Part shown: piece by piece, positions 56,135 through 64,000 of the stretch | Position numbering within the stretch: position 1 is the stretch's first letter | Layout of the letters: each line of letters begins with the position of its first letter | Assembly: GCA_026671195.1 (NCBI GenBank) | Contig: JAPOHD010000066.1 | Coordinates: forward strand, 99,173-163,172 | Length of the DNA stretch: 64,000 nt | Direction: 5' to 3' | From: Draconibacterium aestuarii | Lineage (GTDB): Bacteria > Bacteroidota > Bacteroidia > Bacteroidales > Prolixibacteraceae | Notes under the pieces: model-generated | What the model saw: only the letters and a program-made list of their open reading frames with translations | Told to the model about the DNA's origin: nothing | The model's database searches: none | Program-made: the position numbers and the translations under genes

Positions 56135-56487
56135 GTACCGTAAATCCTAAAAAAAATGAATCAATTAATGATATGCTTGAAGCCAGCGTTCATGAGGAAG
56201 TAGGTTTTGGGAATAGCATGCAACTGATTTAAATAACCAAATAACAATATCATTGAAACTTTATCATTCTTCAAATTCAATCAAAATTTCTGAACTGATT
56301 AGAAATTTCAGAGAAGGATTAAAACTGAAATTGTTAAAAAAACAGAAAAAGTTGAAGACGCATTGGAGCGTCTTAATGGCCGCTATGTTTCTCTACAACT
56401 GAATTTTTTTAATAGCTGGCATGTTTAAAGTGCAAATATTGTTTTTCCGATTGTTTCCTCATTCTAGCCATAATTAAATTAAAGCAT

Positions 56488-56495
56488 TACTTTTG
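56488..56495 (+). promoter_or_regulatory. Candidate -7 element for corA
   Basis: TACTTTTG matches TAnnTTTG. Transcription starting near 56501 would leave a leader of about 115 nt before corA. No -33 box is evident. Confidence 0.45.
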
Positions 56496-56520
56496 CAGCG
56501 GAAAAAAATTAAAAATTAAA

Positions 56521-56568
56521 ATGGACGAAGGGCCGTATCATACGAAGAAATTAATAACTATCCTTTAA
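56521..56568 (+). CDS. Possible 15-residue leader peptide of corA
   Basis: ATG 56521 opens a short frame reading MDEGPYHTKKLITIL and stopping at TAA 56566-56568, 48 bp before corA. It lies inside the predicted leader RNA. Translation is not proven. Short leader peptides control magnesium transport genes in enterobacteria, so it may matter here, but no homology is claimed. Confidence 0.3.
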   Translation: MDEGPYHTKKLITIL

Positions 56569-56582
56569 GGGGCCTATTCTCA

Positions 56583-56614
56583 TGTCTCCTAAAAGGACGA
56601 ACAGAAAGGAGACA
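56583..56614 (+). promoter_or_regulatory. Hairpin that can sequester the corA ribosome site
   Basis: TGTCTCCT (56583-56590) pairs perfectly with AGGAGACA (56607-56614), which contains the corA Shine-Dalgarno AGGAG three bases before the ATG at 56617. A competing AGGA at 56594-56597 can pair with the same TCCT, so two exclusive folds are possible. This looks like translational control, perhaps by magnesium or by translation of the short leader frame. The pairing is seen; control is inferred. Confidence 0.55.
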
Positions 56615-56616
56615 AT

Positions 56617-57549
56617 ATGATCAAAATTTTCAAAAGTCTGGCTGGTCACGTAAGCATGTCTGAGCCAGAAAAAGGATGCTGGATTAATGTACTCGAACCA
56701 ACTCCACAAGAGATAAATCAATTAACATCTGTTTATAATATACCGGAAGATATAATTGGTGATATTTTAGATGTTGATGAGCGACCACGTGTAGAATACG
56801 ACGACGATTGGACCCTGATAATTTTTAGGATTCCGGTTGCCAACTCTACCAATGGAGTGCCTTATCAAACAGTTCCTCTTGGTATTTTTATTACCACACA
56901 GTTTACACTTACACTTTGTTCAACCAAAAACGAAGTATTATCGTTTGAGTATCCTACACTTTACAGGGAAAAAAAACAACCGGTTTCTGATGTCCTTAAC
57001 TTTCTATTTCGTTTATCACTGAAGTCGTCGCAAACCTTTTTGAAATTTTTGAAACACATTAATCAGCAAACGGCATTAATTGAGCAGGATCTTGAAAAAT
57101 CGATTCGAAACAAGGAACTGAATAAGCTGTTGAAAATGGAAAAGTGTCTGGTTTATTTTATTACCTCGTTAAAAGCTAACGAAATGGTTTTGGCAAAGTT
57201 AGGGAATGCCAAAAAAAATACCATAAGTGAAATAAACGAAGATTTATTGGAAGATGCTATCATTGAAAATAAGCAGGCTTTGGAAATATCAATGATTTAT
57301 TCTGACATTCAAAGTGGGATGATGGATGCTTTTGCTTCGGTAATTTCGAATAATCTGAACGTGGTAATGAAACAGCTGGCTTCTATCTCCATCATCCTGA
57401 TGATTCCAACTTTAATAGCCAGTATGTACGGAATGAATGTTATTAATTATTGGGAAGAGGCTCCGTGGGCATTCCCCGTTATTATTGTTTCGTCACTCTT
57501 TTTATCCATAATCGGAATACTTATTTTCAGAAAAAGAGACTGGTTTTAA
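56617..57549 (+). CDS. corA: Magnesium/cobalt transporter CorA
   Basis: A 310-residue protein with a large N-terminal cytoplasmic funnel and two membrane helices at the very end. ASMYGMNVINYWE carries the GMN selectivity motif at 272-274 after the pore helix (SIILMIPTLIAS), and a second helix (VIIVSSLFLSIIGILIF) ends in RKRDWF. CorA forms a pentamer that lets magnesium in and closes when cytoplasmic magnesium is high. The length is normal. The gene has an unusual strong ribosome site (AAAGGAG) placed inside a hairpin. Confidence 0.95.
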   Translation: MIKIFKSLAGHVSMSEPEKGCWINVLEPTPQEINQLTSVYNIPEDIIGDILDVDERPRVEYDDDWTLIIFRIPVANSTNGVPYQTVPLGIFITTQFTLTLCSTKNEVLSFEYPTLYREKKQPVSDVLNFLFRLSLKSSQTFLKFLKHINQQTALIEQDLEKSIRNKELNKLLKMEKCLVYFITSLKANEMVLAKLGNAKKNTISEINEDLLEDAIIENKQALEISMIYSDIQSGMMDAFASVISNNLNVVMKQLASISIILMIPTLIASMYGMNVINYWEEAPWAFPVIIVSSLFLSIIGILIFRKRDWF

Positions 57550-57817
57550 TCTTCAATTAATTACTTATTCGTCATATTATTCCTCTAAATATTCAAGTCT
57601 ACAGTATTACAGAATAAAAAGTTTTTCTTTGGCGAAGATTGTTATGTACTTAAATCTGCAAAAACAGATACATACAAGATTTATGCATTCGTAGATTAAT
57701 TCATAATATTCGTATACTTTCTGTAAAAGGTTACGCAAATTTTTTGGAACTTATTGGTTGAAAAACCGGAATTTAATCTATTGAATTCCATTCAGTTTAA
57801 ATTTAAACCAAATTATT

Positions 57818-58987
57818 ATGGCTAATCAAATTTTCATCCAATTAAAAAGATCAACTTTTTTGGTGATTTCAATCTTCCTGTTATTTGCTGGTAACCTTAT
57901 TGCACAAACTAAAACTGAACTTGTTACGGCTGTGGAGTTTACTCTGCAATCGAAAGTTTTAAATGAAGAAAGGGTGATTTCTGTTTTTCTTCCAAACAAT
58001 TATGTCGTTTCAACAGACAAGTATCCGGTGCTTTATTTACTCGATGGCCGAACTCATTTTCAACATGCCATATCAGCTGCCAGTTATTTATCTGGAAGAG
58101 TAATAATTCCAAATCTTGTTATTGTTTCCATACATAATGTCGATCGTAACCGTGATTTTTCGCCAGTTTACAGCGAAAAAATACCAACTTCTGGTGGTGC
58201 CGATAAATTCCTCGAATTTCTGTCAGAAGAGCTTTCTGTTTATATGAAAAAACATTACCGTATTTCTGATTTCTCAGTTCTGTTGGGGCATTCTTTTGGT
58301 GGAACTTTTATTGCCTATTCGTTAGTCGAAAAGCCTGACCTTTTTGATGGTTTCATTGCTGTTAGTCCCTATTTGCAGTATGCCGATAATTATATGGTAA
58401 CCCAAACCAGGGAAAAACTGAATTTGAATAATACAGGCAAAAAATATTTGTACATGACTGTGGGCGATGAGCCAAATTATTTTGAACCTCTAAAGCAGTA
58501 CACGCAACTTATGGAACAGCAATCAGCTGACAATATTCAATTTAAGTATGTTAAAATGGAGAACGAAAATCATGGAACCACTCCTTATTTGACCTTGTTT
58601 AACGGACTTCGTTTTATTTTTTCCGATTGGATTGTACCGCGCGATTTAATATCCAGAGACATACCAGAAATTGACGAACATTTTAGTAAGCTTTCCGAAA
58701 AATATGGCATAAGCATACACACACCTGAAAATGTTATAAATACCTTAGGATATACAAAACTACAAGGAGGCGATATAAACGGTGCCATACTTATCTTTAA
58801 AGAGAATGTAAAGCGTTACCCGAAGTCGGCAAATGTGTACGACAGCCTGGGCGAAGCCTACGAAAACAATAAGCAGGTTGAACTGGCCAGAAAAAATTAC
58901 GAGAAAGCCTGCACTTTAGGTGCTGCTGCATTAGATCCAAACCTAATTGTTTACATGAAAAATCTGGAAAGGGTGAAGGGAATGTAA
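57818..58987 (+). CDS. Secreted alpha/beta-hydrolase (esterase D/Fes-like) with TPR tail
   Basis: A 389-residue exported protein with signal peptide ending LIAQ (about residue 30). The esterase domain has YPVLYLLDGRTHFQH, VIVSIHNVDRNRDFSP and the nucleophile elbow GHSFGGTF with Ser159. ENHGTTPY supplies the histidine near residue 250. The layout is that of the putative esterase family (siderophore or feruloyl esterase-like, IroE/Fes group). The last 90 residues (LGYTKLQGGDINGAILIF, AKSANVYDSLGEAYENN) form two TPR-like units. The substrate is unknown; feruloyl or acyl esters are possible. It is a single gene. Confidence 0.85.
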   Translation: MANQIFIQLKRSTFLVISIFLLFAGNLIAQTKTELVTAVEFTLQSKVLNEERVISVFLPNNYVVSTDKYPVLYLLDGRTHFQHAISAASYLSGRVIIPNLVIVSIHNVDRNRDFSPVYSEKIPTSGGADKFLEFLSEELSVYMKKHYRISDFSVLLGHSFGGTFIAYSLVEKPDLFDGFIAVSPYLQYADNYMVTQTREKLNLNNTGKKYLYMTVGDEPNYFEPLKQYTQLMEQQSADNIQFKYVKMENENHGTTPYLTLFNGLRFIFSDWIVPRDLISRDIPEIDEHFSKLSEKYGISIHTPENVINTLGYTKLQGGDINGAILIFKENVKRYPKSANVYDSLGEAYENNKQVELARKNYEKACTLGAAALDPNLIVYMKNLERVKGM

Positions 58988-59113
58988 TCGTTCGCTAAAC
59001 AAACTGGTTTTAAAAGTGCTTTGTTAATTATAGAGTTAATTAACGCAATTTAACTCATGTTTGGGATGTGAGAAATCTCGAATTCTTATTTTTACTATTG
59101 ATATTGTTTAAGC

Positions 59114-59443
59114 ATGAGAATTCTTTTAATCCTATTATTTGCCTCGCTTTTTGTTTCGGTTGCCAGAAGCAATGAACAATCTGTTTCAAATGCAGATACA
59201 AAGGTTAAAAGCGTATTTTTTGCTAATAAGCCGGGGTATAATCATCCCATTTTTCAAGAGACTGTTTATGTTGACCAGGATTCAAATGAAACAAATGATT
59301 CTGTCCTGGTTTATATTGAAATAGCAAAATCATTTAAACCGGTATTCCGAGAAATCACAACTGATTATCAGTTTGTTCATTGTTTTTATCAAAATCATTT
59401 AACCCATTTAATTCTTGATCTCCCTCCTCCGCAAATTCCCTGA
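59114..59443 (+). CDS. Small secreted hypothetical protein
   Basis: A 109-residue protein with a clear signal peptide (RILLILLFASLFVSVARS) and no family that I recognise. Its mature part is short and polar, then ends in an odd Leu/Pro-rich tail (LTHLILDLPPPQIP). Composition and codons resemble neighbouring genes, so it is probably real. Function is unknown. It is followed after 125 bp by another unknown gene on the same strand. Confidence 0.5.
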   Translation: MRILLILLFASLFVSVARSNEQSVSNADTKVKSVFFANKPGYNHPIFQETVYVDQDSNETNDSVLVYIEIAKSFKPVFREITTDYQFVHCFYQNHLTHLILDLPPPQIP

Positions 59444-59568
59444 CGATATAAACTGTTCCGCTCAAAGTGCATTCTATATGAAGTCTGAACAAAATCAGAA
59501 CAAATTTATAGTTGCGCCATTGAGGAGGAATTATGTAAGGAATATGTTTCACTTTTAAACTTGAGATC

Positions 59569-59976
59569 ATGCAAACAATTATAGAAAACCGCGAAATCCA
59601 TACTAACGAATATTCGGGTAAGATTTCTTTTGGGAATCGCGATGCGGCTGAAGATTTACGAATCGTTGATTATATGAAACTAACAGAAAATGGGGAATCG
59701 GTAATTACATTATATTCTCAACAATTTTTTAACAACCAGATTAAGGTCAGGCTCAAAGGCGAAAAAATCAGTTTGATTCTTACTGAATTTGTGGACGCGC
59801 GAAGGTCGGCACAAGCAGTTTTCAATACATGGGAAGTGTTAAACAAACACTCGTACACACGTATTCATAATATCAGCATTATGTTGCCTGGCGATAATTT
59901 TTATATCCTGCGCAATTATGAGGTGGCTGACGATTTACTTTTAAAGATAGTTTTAAGTCCGATGCTGGATAATTAA
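59569..59976 (+). CDS. Hypothetical soluble protein
   Basis: A 135-residue soluble protein with alternating beta-rich segments (SVITLYSQQFFNNQIKVRLKGEKISLILTE) and a C-terminal ISIMLPGDNFYILRNYEVADDLLLKIVL. The last part has a faint likeness to the beta-sandwich of small heat-shock proteins, but this is too weak to name it. No signal peptide. It is single, with a strong terminator right behind it. Confidence 0.55.
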   Translation: MQTIIENREIHTNEYSGKISFGNRDAAEDLRIVDYMKLTENGESVITLYSQQFFNNQIKVRLKGEKISLILTEFVDARRSAQAVFNTWEVLNKHSYTRIHNISIMLPGDNFYILRNYEVADDLLLKIVLSPMLDN

Positions 59977-59985
59977 GAGAAGAAG

Positions 59986-60016
59986 AGGGCTGGTATTACT
60001 TACCGGCCCTTATTTT
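59986..60016 (+). terminator. Terminator after hypothetical gene
   Basis: AGGGCTGGTA pairs with TACCGGCCCT (ten pairs, one G-U) around TTACT, followed by TATTTT. Confidence 0.8.
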
Positions 60017-60073
60017 GTAGCTGATTTTTGCTGATTAGTCCTTAATTTTGTCTTTATTACTACTTTGAAACGA

Positions 60074-60310
60074 TTATTTTAGGGTATCGATATAAAGTTT
60101 TTCCACCTTTTCGCGGGCCCATGGAGTACGGCGTAAAAACTTTAAACTCGATTTAATGCTCGGATTACTTCGAAACGAATTTATATGGATCAGTTCGCTC
60201 AATTCTTCCCAGCCGTAATAACTCACCAGGTAAACCAAAATGGCTTCCAGTGTTTTTCCGTGTAATGGATTATTGGGTTGCGATTCTTTTATGTTGTTTC
60301 CTTTTGTCAT
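60074..60310 (-). CDS. VF530/DUF2132 family small protein
   Basis: A 78-residue protein of the VF530 family (DUF2132): [25 protein letters not shown] and [28 protein letters not shown] are the two conserved blocks. The fold is a small helical bundle thought to bind DNA, with no assigned role. It is the last gene of the mnmH-selD set, 9 bp after selD, so it is co-transcribed with selenium genes. Confidence 0.88.
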   Translation of the reverse strand: MTKGNNIKESQPNNPLHGKTLEAILVYLVSYYGWEELSELIHINSFRSNPSIKSSLKFLRRTPWAREKVEKLYIDTLK

Positions 60311-60319
60311 TGTGCTAAT

Positions 60320-61366
60320 TTACTCCACTGTAATTAAATGTTTTTCGTTTTTTACAAGACGCCCAAAAGGTATGGTTTCAATCGAAAATTCTTTCAAGCA
60401 ATTCTGGACATCATTAACAGAACCAGGTTCTACGGCTAAAAGTAAACCTCCACTTGTTTGCGGATCGCAAAGTATATTTTTATACGAATCATGTTTTAAA
60501 TAGATATTGTTGCCATAACTTTCCCAGTTTCGAATTGTTCCGCCCGGTATACAGTTTTGCTCTAAATATTCCTGTAGTATTGGTAATTGCGGAATTTTTT
60601 GGTAATCAATGTGAGCCGATAAATTGCTTCCCTCACACATCTCAGTGAGGTGGCCAAGCAGGCCAAAACCTGTAACATCGGTCATGGCTTTTACGCCGTG
60701 AATCCGGGCCAGTTCAAAGCCGGGTGTATTTAAGCGACACATTAGTTCCGGTGCAATGTGCTGATGTTCGGGCAGTAGTACACCTTTTTTTTGTGCGGTG
60801 GTTAAAATACCCACTCCCAGAGGTTTTGTCAGTAAAAGCTCGCAACCTTCAGTGGCAGTGTCGTTTTGTTTGATATTTGTAAGGTCGACCTGCCCGGTAA
60901 CGGCCAGCCCAAAAATTGGTTCCGGACTGTCGATGCTGTGTCCGCCGGCCAAACTAATTCCCACTTCTTTACAGATTTGGCGTCCGCCTTCCACAACCTC
61001 GCGGGCAATTTCAGGCGGAAGCACATTTACAGGCCAGCCCAAAATGGCAATGGCCAGAATGGGTTTTCCGCCCATTGCAAAAACGTCGCTGATTGCATTT
61101 GTTGCGGCAATCTTTCCAAAAGTAAACGGATCGTCAACAATGGGCATAAAAAAGTCGGTGGTACTGATTATTGCTGTTCCGTTTCCCATGTCGAGCACTG
61201 CGGCATCATCACGACTATCGTTTCCTACCAATAAATTGGGTAGGGCAGGCATCTCAATTTTCGATTCTAAAATAGTACTTAGTACTTTGGGCGATATTTT
61301 ACATCCGCAGCCGGCACCATGGCTATACTGCGTAAGTTTTATGTTTTGTTTTTCCAATTGTTGCAT
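60320..61366 (-). CDS. selD: Selenide, water dikinase (selenophosphate synthetase)
   Basis: A 348-residue enzyme that makes selenophosphate from selenide and [16 protein letters not shown] gives Cys20 and Lys23, the equivalents of E. coli Cys17 and Lys20; the reactive residue is cysteine, not selenocysteine. [33 protein letters not shown] and CDPQTSGG are the PurM-type motifs. It overlaps the end of mnmH by 44 bases, which points to coupled expression. Its product is needed for selenouridine in tRNA and, if present elsewhere, for selenocysteine. Confidence 0.95.
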   Translation of the reverse strand: MQQLEKQNIKLTQYSHGAGCGCKISPKVLSTILESKIEMPALPNLLVGNDSRDDAAVLDMGNGTAIISTTDFFMPIVDDPFTFGKIAATNAISDVFAMGGKPILAIAILGWPVNVLPPEIAREVVEGGRQICKEVGISLAGGHSIDSPEPIFGLAVTGQVDLTNIKQNDTATEGCELLLTKPLGVGILTTAQKKGVLLPEHQHIAPELMCRLNTPGFELARIHGVKAMTDVTGFGLLGHLTEMCEGSNLSAHIDYQKIPQLPILQEYLEQNCIPGGTIRNWESYGNNIYLKHDSYKNILCDPQTSGGLLLAVEPGSVNDVQNCLKEFSIETIPFGRLVKNEKHLITVE

Positions 61367-62381
61367 AGTGTTTTAAAATCTGTTTTGCATTTTGTTTGAA
61401 GTTGATGGTGGTTAATTCCAGGGGGTAAATATGATCGTGGTCTCTGTTTTGCAGACCACGCAAATAATATTTGTCGTAGTATTTTAATGTTATCATAGCC
61501 ACCTCAAAAAACTCGTTTGCTTCGAGGTGTGCAAGTGCCAGTTTTGTATCTAGGCCTCCAAGGCGTTTGGCGATTCGGTTAATAGAATCGGCCAGTGCAG
61601 CTTTATCTGCCCGGGCATAATCGTTTACCAGATGCCGGGCACGTTCTTCCCGCTTAATATCGAGGAAAATTACGGGTTGACTTCGCATGTTTTCAAAAAA
61701 GTTCATGGGAATATTTACAAGGCCAATGCGGTGGCTTTCGTCTTCAATCCAGATCGTTTTACCGTAATTCAAATCTTTCCATTCCCAAAACAAGTTGTTT
61801 TCAAACTGTTCGATAGTGGGTTGCCCGCCGTTACCAATTCCGCCAAAAGCCGAACCTTTGTGATTTGCCAACCCTTCCAGATCGATCACCTGTTGGCCCA
61901 TTTCTTTTAATTCTCGCAGAATGTAAGTTTTTGCACTCCCGGTATAACCACCCAAAATACACATTTCTGCATTGGTTTGAAACGATTGATGCGCGTGATT
62001 TCGGAATGCTTTGTAACCTCCGGAGATCACATACACCTCGTTAAATCCGTATTCGGATAAATGTTGGGCAAATGATTTCGAGCGCATCCCACCACGCCAG
62101 CAATGCACTGCAACAGTGCCTGACGGAGCCACTTTTTGCGATTCGGAAATGAACCATTCGAATTTTGGAGTTACAAGTTTGTATCCTAGTTCAATGGCCT
62201 GTTCTTTCGATTTTTGTTTGTAAACCGTGCCTACCTGCGCACGTTCGTCGTTGGTAAAAAGAGGAATATTTGTAGCTCCCGGAATATGCCCCTTCTGATA
62301 TTCGCCCGGCGAGCGAACATCGATCAACGGAACTTCCTCCGAAAGAGCCAGATATTCTGAAAATGTGATTTCCCTTAACAT
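61323..62381 (-). CDS. mnmH: tRNA 2-selenouridine synthase
   Basis: I use ATG 62381 ([11 protein letters not shown]) rather than TTG 62399, giving 352 residues. The N-terminal rhodanese domain has [17 protein letters not shown] and the catalytic cysteine in [16 protein letters not shown] (about Cys94). A P-loop domain follows with GGYTGSAKT (about 144-152). The enzyme swaps sulfur for selenium at wobble uridine 34 of some tRNAs using selenophosphate, through a geranyl intermediate. It is first in an operon with selD, so selenium in this locus is directed to tRNA. Confidence 0.95.
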   Translation of the reverse strand: MLREITFSEYLALSEEVPLIDVRSPGEYQKGHIPGATNIPLFTNDERAQVGTVYKQKSKEQAIELGYKLVTPKFEWFISESQKVAPSGTVAVHCWRGGMRSKSFAQHLSEYGFNEVYVISGGYKAFRNHAHQSFQTNAEMCILGGYTGSAKTYILRELKEMGQQVIDLEGLANHKGSAFGGIGNGGQPTIEQFENNLFWEWKDLNYGKTIWIEDESHRIGLVNIPMNFFENMRSQPVIFLDIKREERARHLVNDYARADKAALADSINRIAKRLGGLDTKLALAHLEANEFFEVAMITLKYYDKYYLRGLQNRDHDHIYPLELTTINFKQNAKQILKHYATIGKTKHKTYAV

Positions 62382-62461
62382 GGCCGTAAAGGTATTCAAA
62401 CCATCAGAAATTTATGAATATTACCTGTACGAATTTGATAAATAGTAAAATTGAAAACCAG

Positions 62462-63847
62462 CTACATGTCAATTGATTCAACTTGTCCACCTTGTAACCT
62501 TGACTTTTCTGCCATAAATCCCATCAGATGGCTTTCCATTGATGCCTGAATGGTTGAGGTTAGAATACCGGCATTCTGATAAGCAACGGCGCGTACAAAA
62601 TCGTAAACCAAACCGTGGTCGCCACCACCATGCCCTGAGGCAAACTTTTGCGCCTTGTCGGCATCCCATATTTCTTGTTTGCCGGTTTCTTCATTGGTAA
62701 CCGTTAAAGTATGTTCATCGCCAATTATATCGCCTTTTGTTCCAAAAACACGTGTTCTTCGCCCACCGTAATGCGTTAATGCTTCCATCGAAAACGAGGC
62801 TGTAATTCCATCTTCAAACTCAAAAATTGATACCTGATGATCTACCACATCATTGTCGCAATGGTACACACAGCGTCCGTATGGTCCATTACGTAGTTCG
62901 CGCATTATGGTGTTGTCGTTCACTTCTTCCAGATTCAGATGTTGCAGCCATCCGCGTTGCTCCTTGTATAATTTTATGGCAGAATACGGGCATTCGTGTT
63001 CAATTTTACAATTGTTTGTACATCGATCAGTAGAACCTTCTGGCGCCATTTCTTTTCTGAATAATGTTAATGAACCGAAAGAAGACACTTTTTGTGAAGG
63101 TTTTCCAATCAGCCAACGCAAAATGTCAGTATCGTGGCACGATTTGGACAGAATCATTGGATTTGATTTTTCTGCATTTCCCCAGTTTCCACGAACAAAA
63201 GAATGCGACATATGAATACGTTCAACCGGTTCTAAATGCTGTACGCTTACAATATCACCTATTTCCTTATTGTCAAGTATTTCTTTCATTTTTCGAAAAT
63301 AAGGGGTGTAACGCAAAACATGGCAAACTGCAACAATTGAGTTCTTCTTTTCTGCCAGTTTTAAAATATCGTTGCATTGTTCCCAACTTTGGGCAATAAC
63401 CTTTTCGAGTAGCAAATCATATCCTGCTTCTAATCCGGCCATGGCAGGTCCGTAGTGCAGATCGTCAGGAGTGGTAATGAACAAGGCATCGGCAAATTTC
63501 GCAACTTCAAAAACATGCTCCCAGGTAACAAACTGGTTTTCTTCCGGAATATTAAAGGCTTTGGAAATACGTTCGCGACGATAAGGAATCGGTTCGGCAA
63601 CACCCACAACCTGTAATTCATCGGGGAACTTTAATCCATATGAACTGTAGGCTCCCCAACCTCGGCTTCCGGCACCAATTACAATTACTTTTACCGGTTT
63701 ATCCAATTTCTTATCATTCTTGTGTGAAAAAGAAATCAGACGTCCTTGCGATTCTGATGCCATCGATTTGCCAGCCAGTGGAGCACCAACAGCCGCCAAT
63801 CCCAATGATTTTAACACCGCTCTTCTGTTCCAGTTTGATTTGTTCAT
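62462..63847 (-). CDS. Tat-exported Gfo/Idh/MocA family oxidoreductase
   Basis: A 461-residue protein with a twin-arginine signal (NWNRRAVLKSLGLAAVG), so it is moved folded to the periplasm. VIVIGAGSRGWGAYSSYGLKF binds NAD(P), and LLEKVIAQSWEQ replaces the usual EKP motif (EKV). KSCHDTDILRWLIG is the conserved H-D active-site helix. A cysteine group (CTNNCKIEHECPYSAI) around residue 280 is typical of this large subfamily. Such enzymes act on glycosides, perhaps through 3-keto intermediates, but the substrate is unknown. It stands alone; a 10-bp inverted repeat precedes it. Confidence 0.87.
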   Translation of the reverse strand: MNKSNWNRRAVLKSLGLAAVGAPLAGKSMASESQGRLISFSHKNDKKLDKPVKVIVIGAGSRGWGAYSSYGLKFPDELQVVGVAEPIPYRRERISKAFNIPEENQFVTWEHVFEVAKFADALFITTPDDLHYGPAMAGLEAGYDLLLEKVIAQSWEQCNDILKLAEKKNSIVAVCHVLRYTPYFRKMKEILDNKEIGDIVSVQHLEPVERIHMSHSFVRGNWGNAEKSNPMILSKSCHDTDILRWLIGKPSQKVSSFGSLTLFRKEMAPEGSTDRCTNNCKIEHECPYSAIKLYKEQRGWLQHLNLEEVNDNTIMRELRNGPYGRCVYHCDNDVVDHQVSIFEFEDGITASFSMEALTHYGGRRTRVFGTKGDIIGDEHTLTVTNEETGKQEIWDADKAQKFASGHGGGDHGLVYDFVRAVAYQNAGILTSTIQASMESHLMGFMAEKSRLQGGQVESIDM

Positions 63848-63884
63848 TTGAGTATGTTTTATTAATAGCTAAAGTTGAACGAAA

Positions 63885-63925
63885 CCTAAAGGTAGCTAAA
63901 GTGCTCAGTCTCCAGTACCTTTAGG
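63885..63925. repeat. Inverted repeat upstream of the Tat oxidoreductase gene
   Basis: CCTAAAGGTA (63885-63894) and TACCTTTAGG (63916-63925) are perfect inverted copies, 21 bp apart. Two direct copies of TAGCTAAAGT (63866-63875 and 63893-63902) overlap it. It may be an operator or a terminator of a gene beyond the window; on the minus strand only a short TTTCGTT follows. Confidence 0.55.
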
Positions 63926-64000
63926 GTGAGTAATTATAAAATTCGTTATTATGAAAAAAAAGCACCACGTTAATTGAGCAAGCCTGTTTTTCACTCCCTG

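Larger units (their letters stand above)
56135..56616 (+). other. Gene-poor stretch with corA leader
   Basis: The first 350 bp hold only short frames that look coding in composition but lack starts (see findings), and a 7-bp hairpin AAGACGC/GCGTCTT (56355-56361, 56368-56374). The right part, from about 56488, is the promoter and leader of corA. Confidence 0.6.

Noticed and set aside
59355..59570. 71-residue minus-strand frame between the two hypothetical genes
   Set aside because: It is antisense to the end of one gene and the leader of the next, with no domain or start context.
60320..61366. SelD as a selenoprotein
   Set aside because: The active-site position is cysteine (GAGCGCK) and there is no in-frame TGA there.

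Overview
The window looks like a chromosomal segment of a marine or sediment Bacteroidota, most likely of the order Marinilabiliales. This is inferred from gene content: a SusC/SusD pair with a hybrid two-component regulator, a type IX secretion sorting domain, TAnnTTTG-type -7 promoter elements and almost no strong Shine-Dalgarno sequences. There is no rRNA, tRNA, CRISPR array, insertion sequence or prophage that I can see.

Region 1 (1-12984, all on the minus strand) is a pectin-type polysaccharide utilization locus (PUL). In transcription order it holds a hybrid two-component sensor/AraC regulator, SusC, SusD, a DUF4957/DUF5123-like surface lipoprotein, a family PL1 pectate lyase and the first 82 codons of a GH43 glycosidase cut by the window edge. 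Upstream of susC is a 20-bp-spaced direct repeat that may be the regulator's operator, and a strong hairpin lies between the lipoprotein and lyase genes.

Region 2 (13327-24627) is mostly housekeeping: ornithine carbamoyltransferase and carbamate kinase, FtsK with a LolA-like protein, pyruvate kinase, AroQ, XerD, ATP-type PEP carboxykinase and a TIGR01777 epimerase.

Region 3 (24756-37178) has a tandem pair of overlapping CLC-CBS anion transporters, a glycosylasparaginase, a glycine-rich RRM protein, a cytidylate-kinase-like protein, two oxidoreductases, an FRG-domain protein, a methyltransferase, a predicted sugar-binding-fold protein and a PhzF-family enzyme.

Region 4 (37295-49607) has a TonB-dependent receptor, a winged-helix regulator behind a membrane-protein gene that is split by one in-frame TAA, a type IX-secreted calcium-repeat protein, class I fumarase, a TRIC-like channel, a META/DUF4377 lipoprotein, a three-gene cluster (GreA-like, VOC, pentapeptide), a Cys-rich PAS kinase and a SatP-like acetate transporter.

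Region 5 (49787-63847) has the three-gene proton-translocating transhydrogenase operon under a perfect 16-bp palindrome, a multi-PAS hybrid kinase, CorA behind a structured leader that can hide its ribosome site, an esterase with a TPR tail, three small proteins, an mnmH-selD-VF530 operon for selenium-modified tRNA and a Tat-exported Gfo/Idh/MocA oxidoreductase.

Taken together the genes suit a fermentative glycan degrader: polymer capture and cleavage at the surface, central carbon flow through PEP carboxykinase, pyruvate kinase and fumarase, NADPH balance by transhydrogenase, and acetate exchange. The most unusual signals are the split membrane protein (40103-40726), the corA leader (56488-56616), the pnt palindrome (52711-52726) and the PUL direct repeat (8770-8804).
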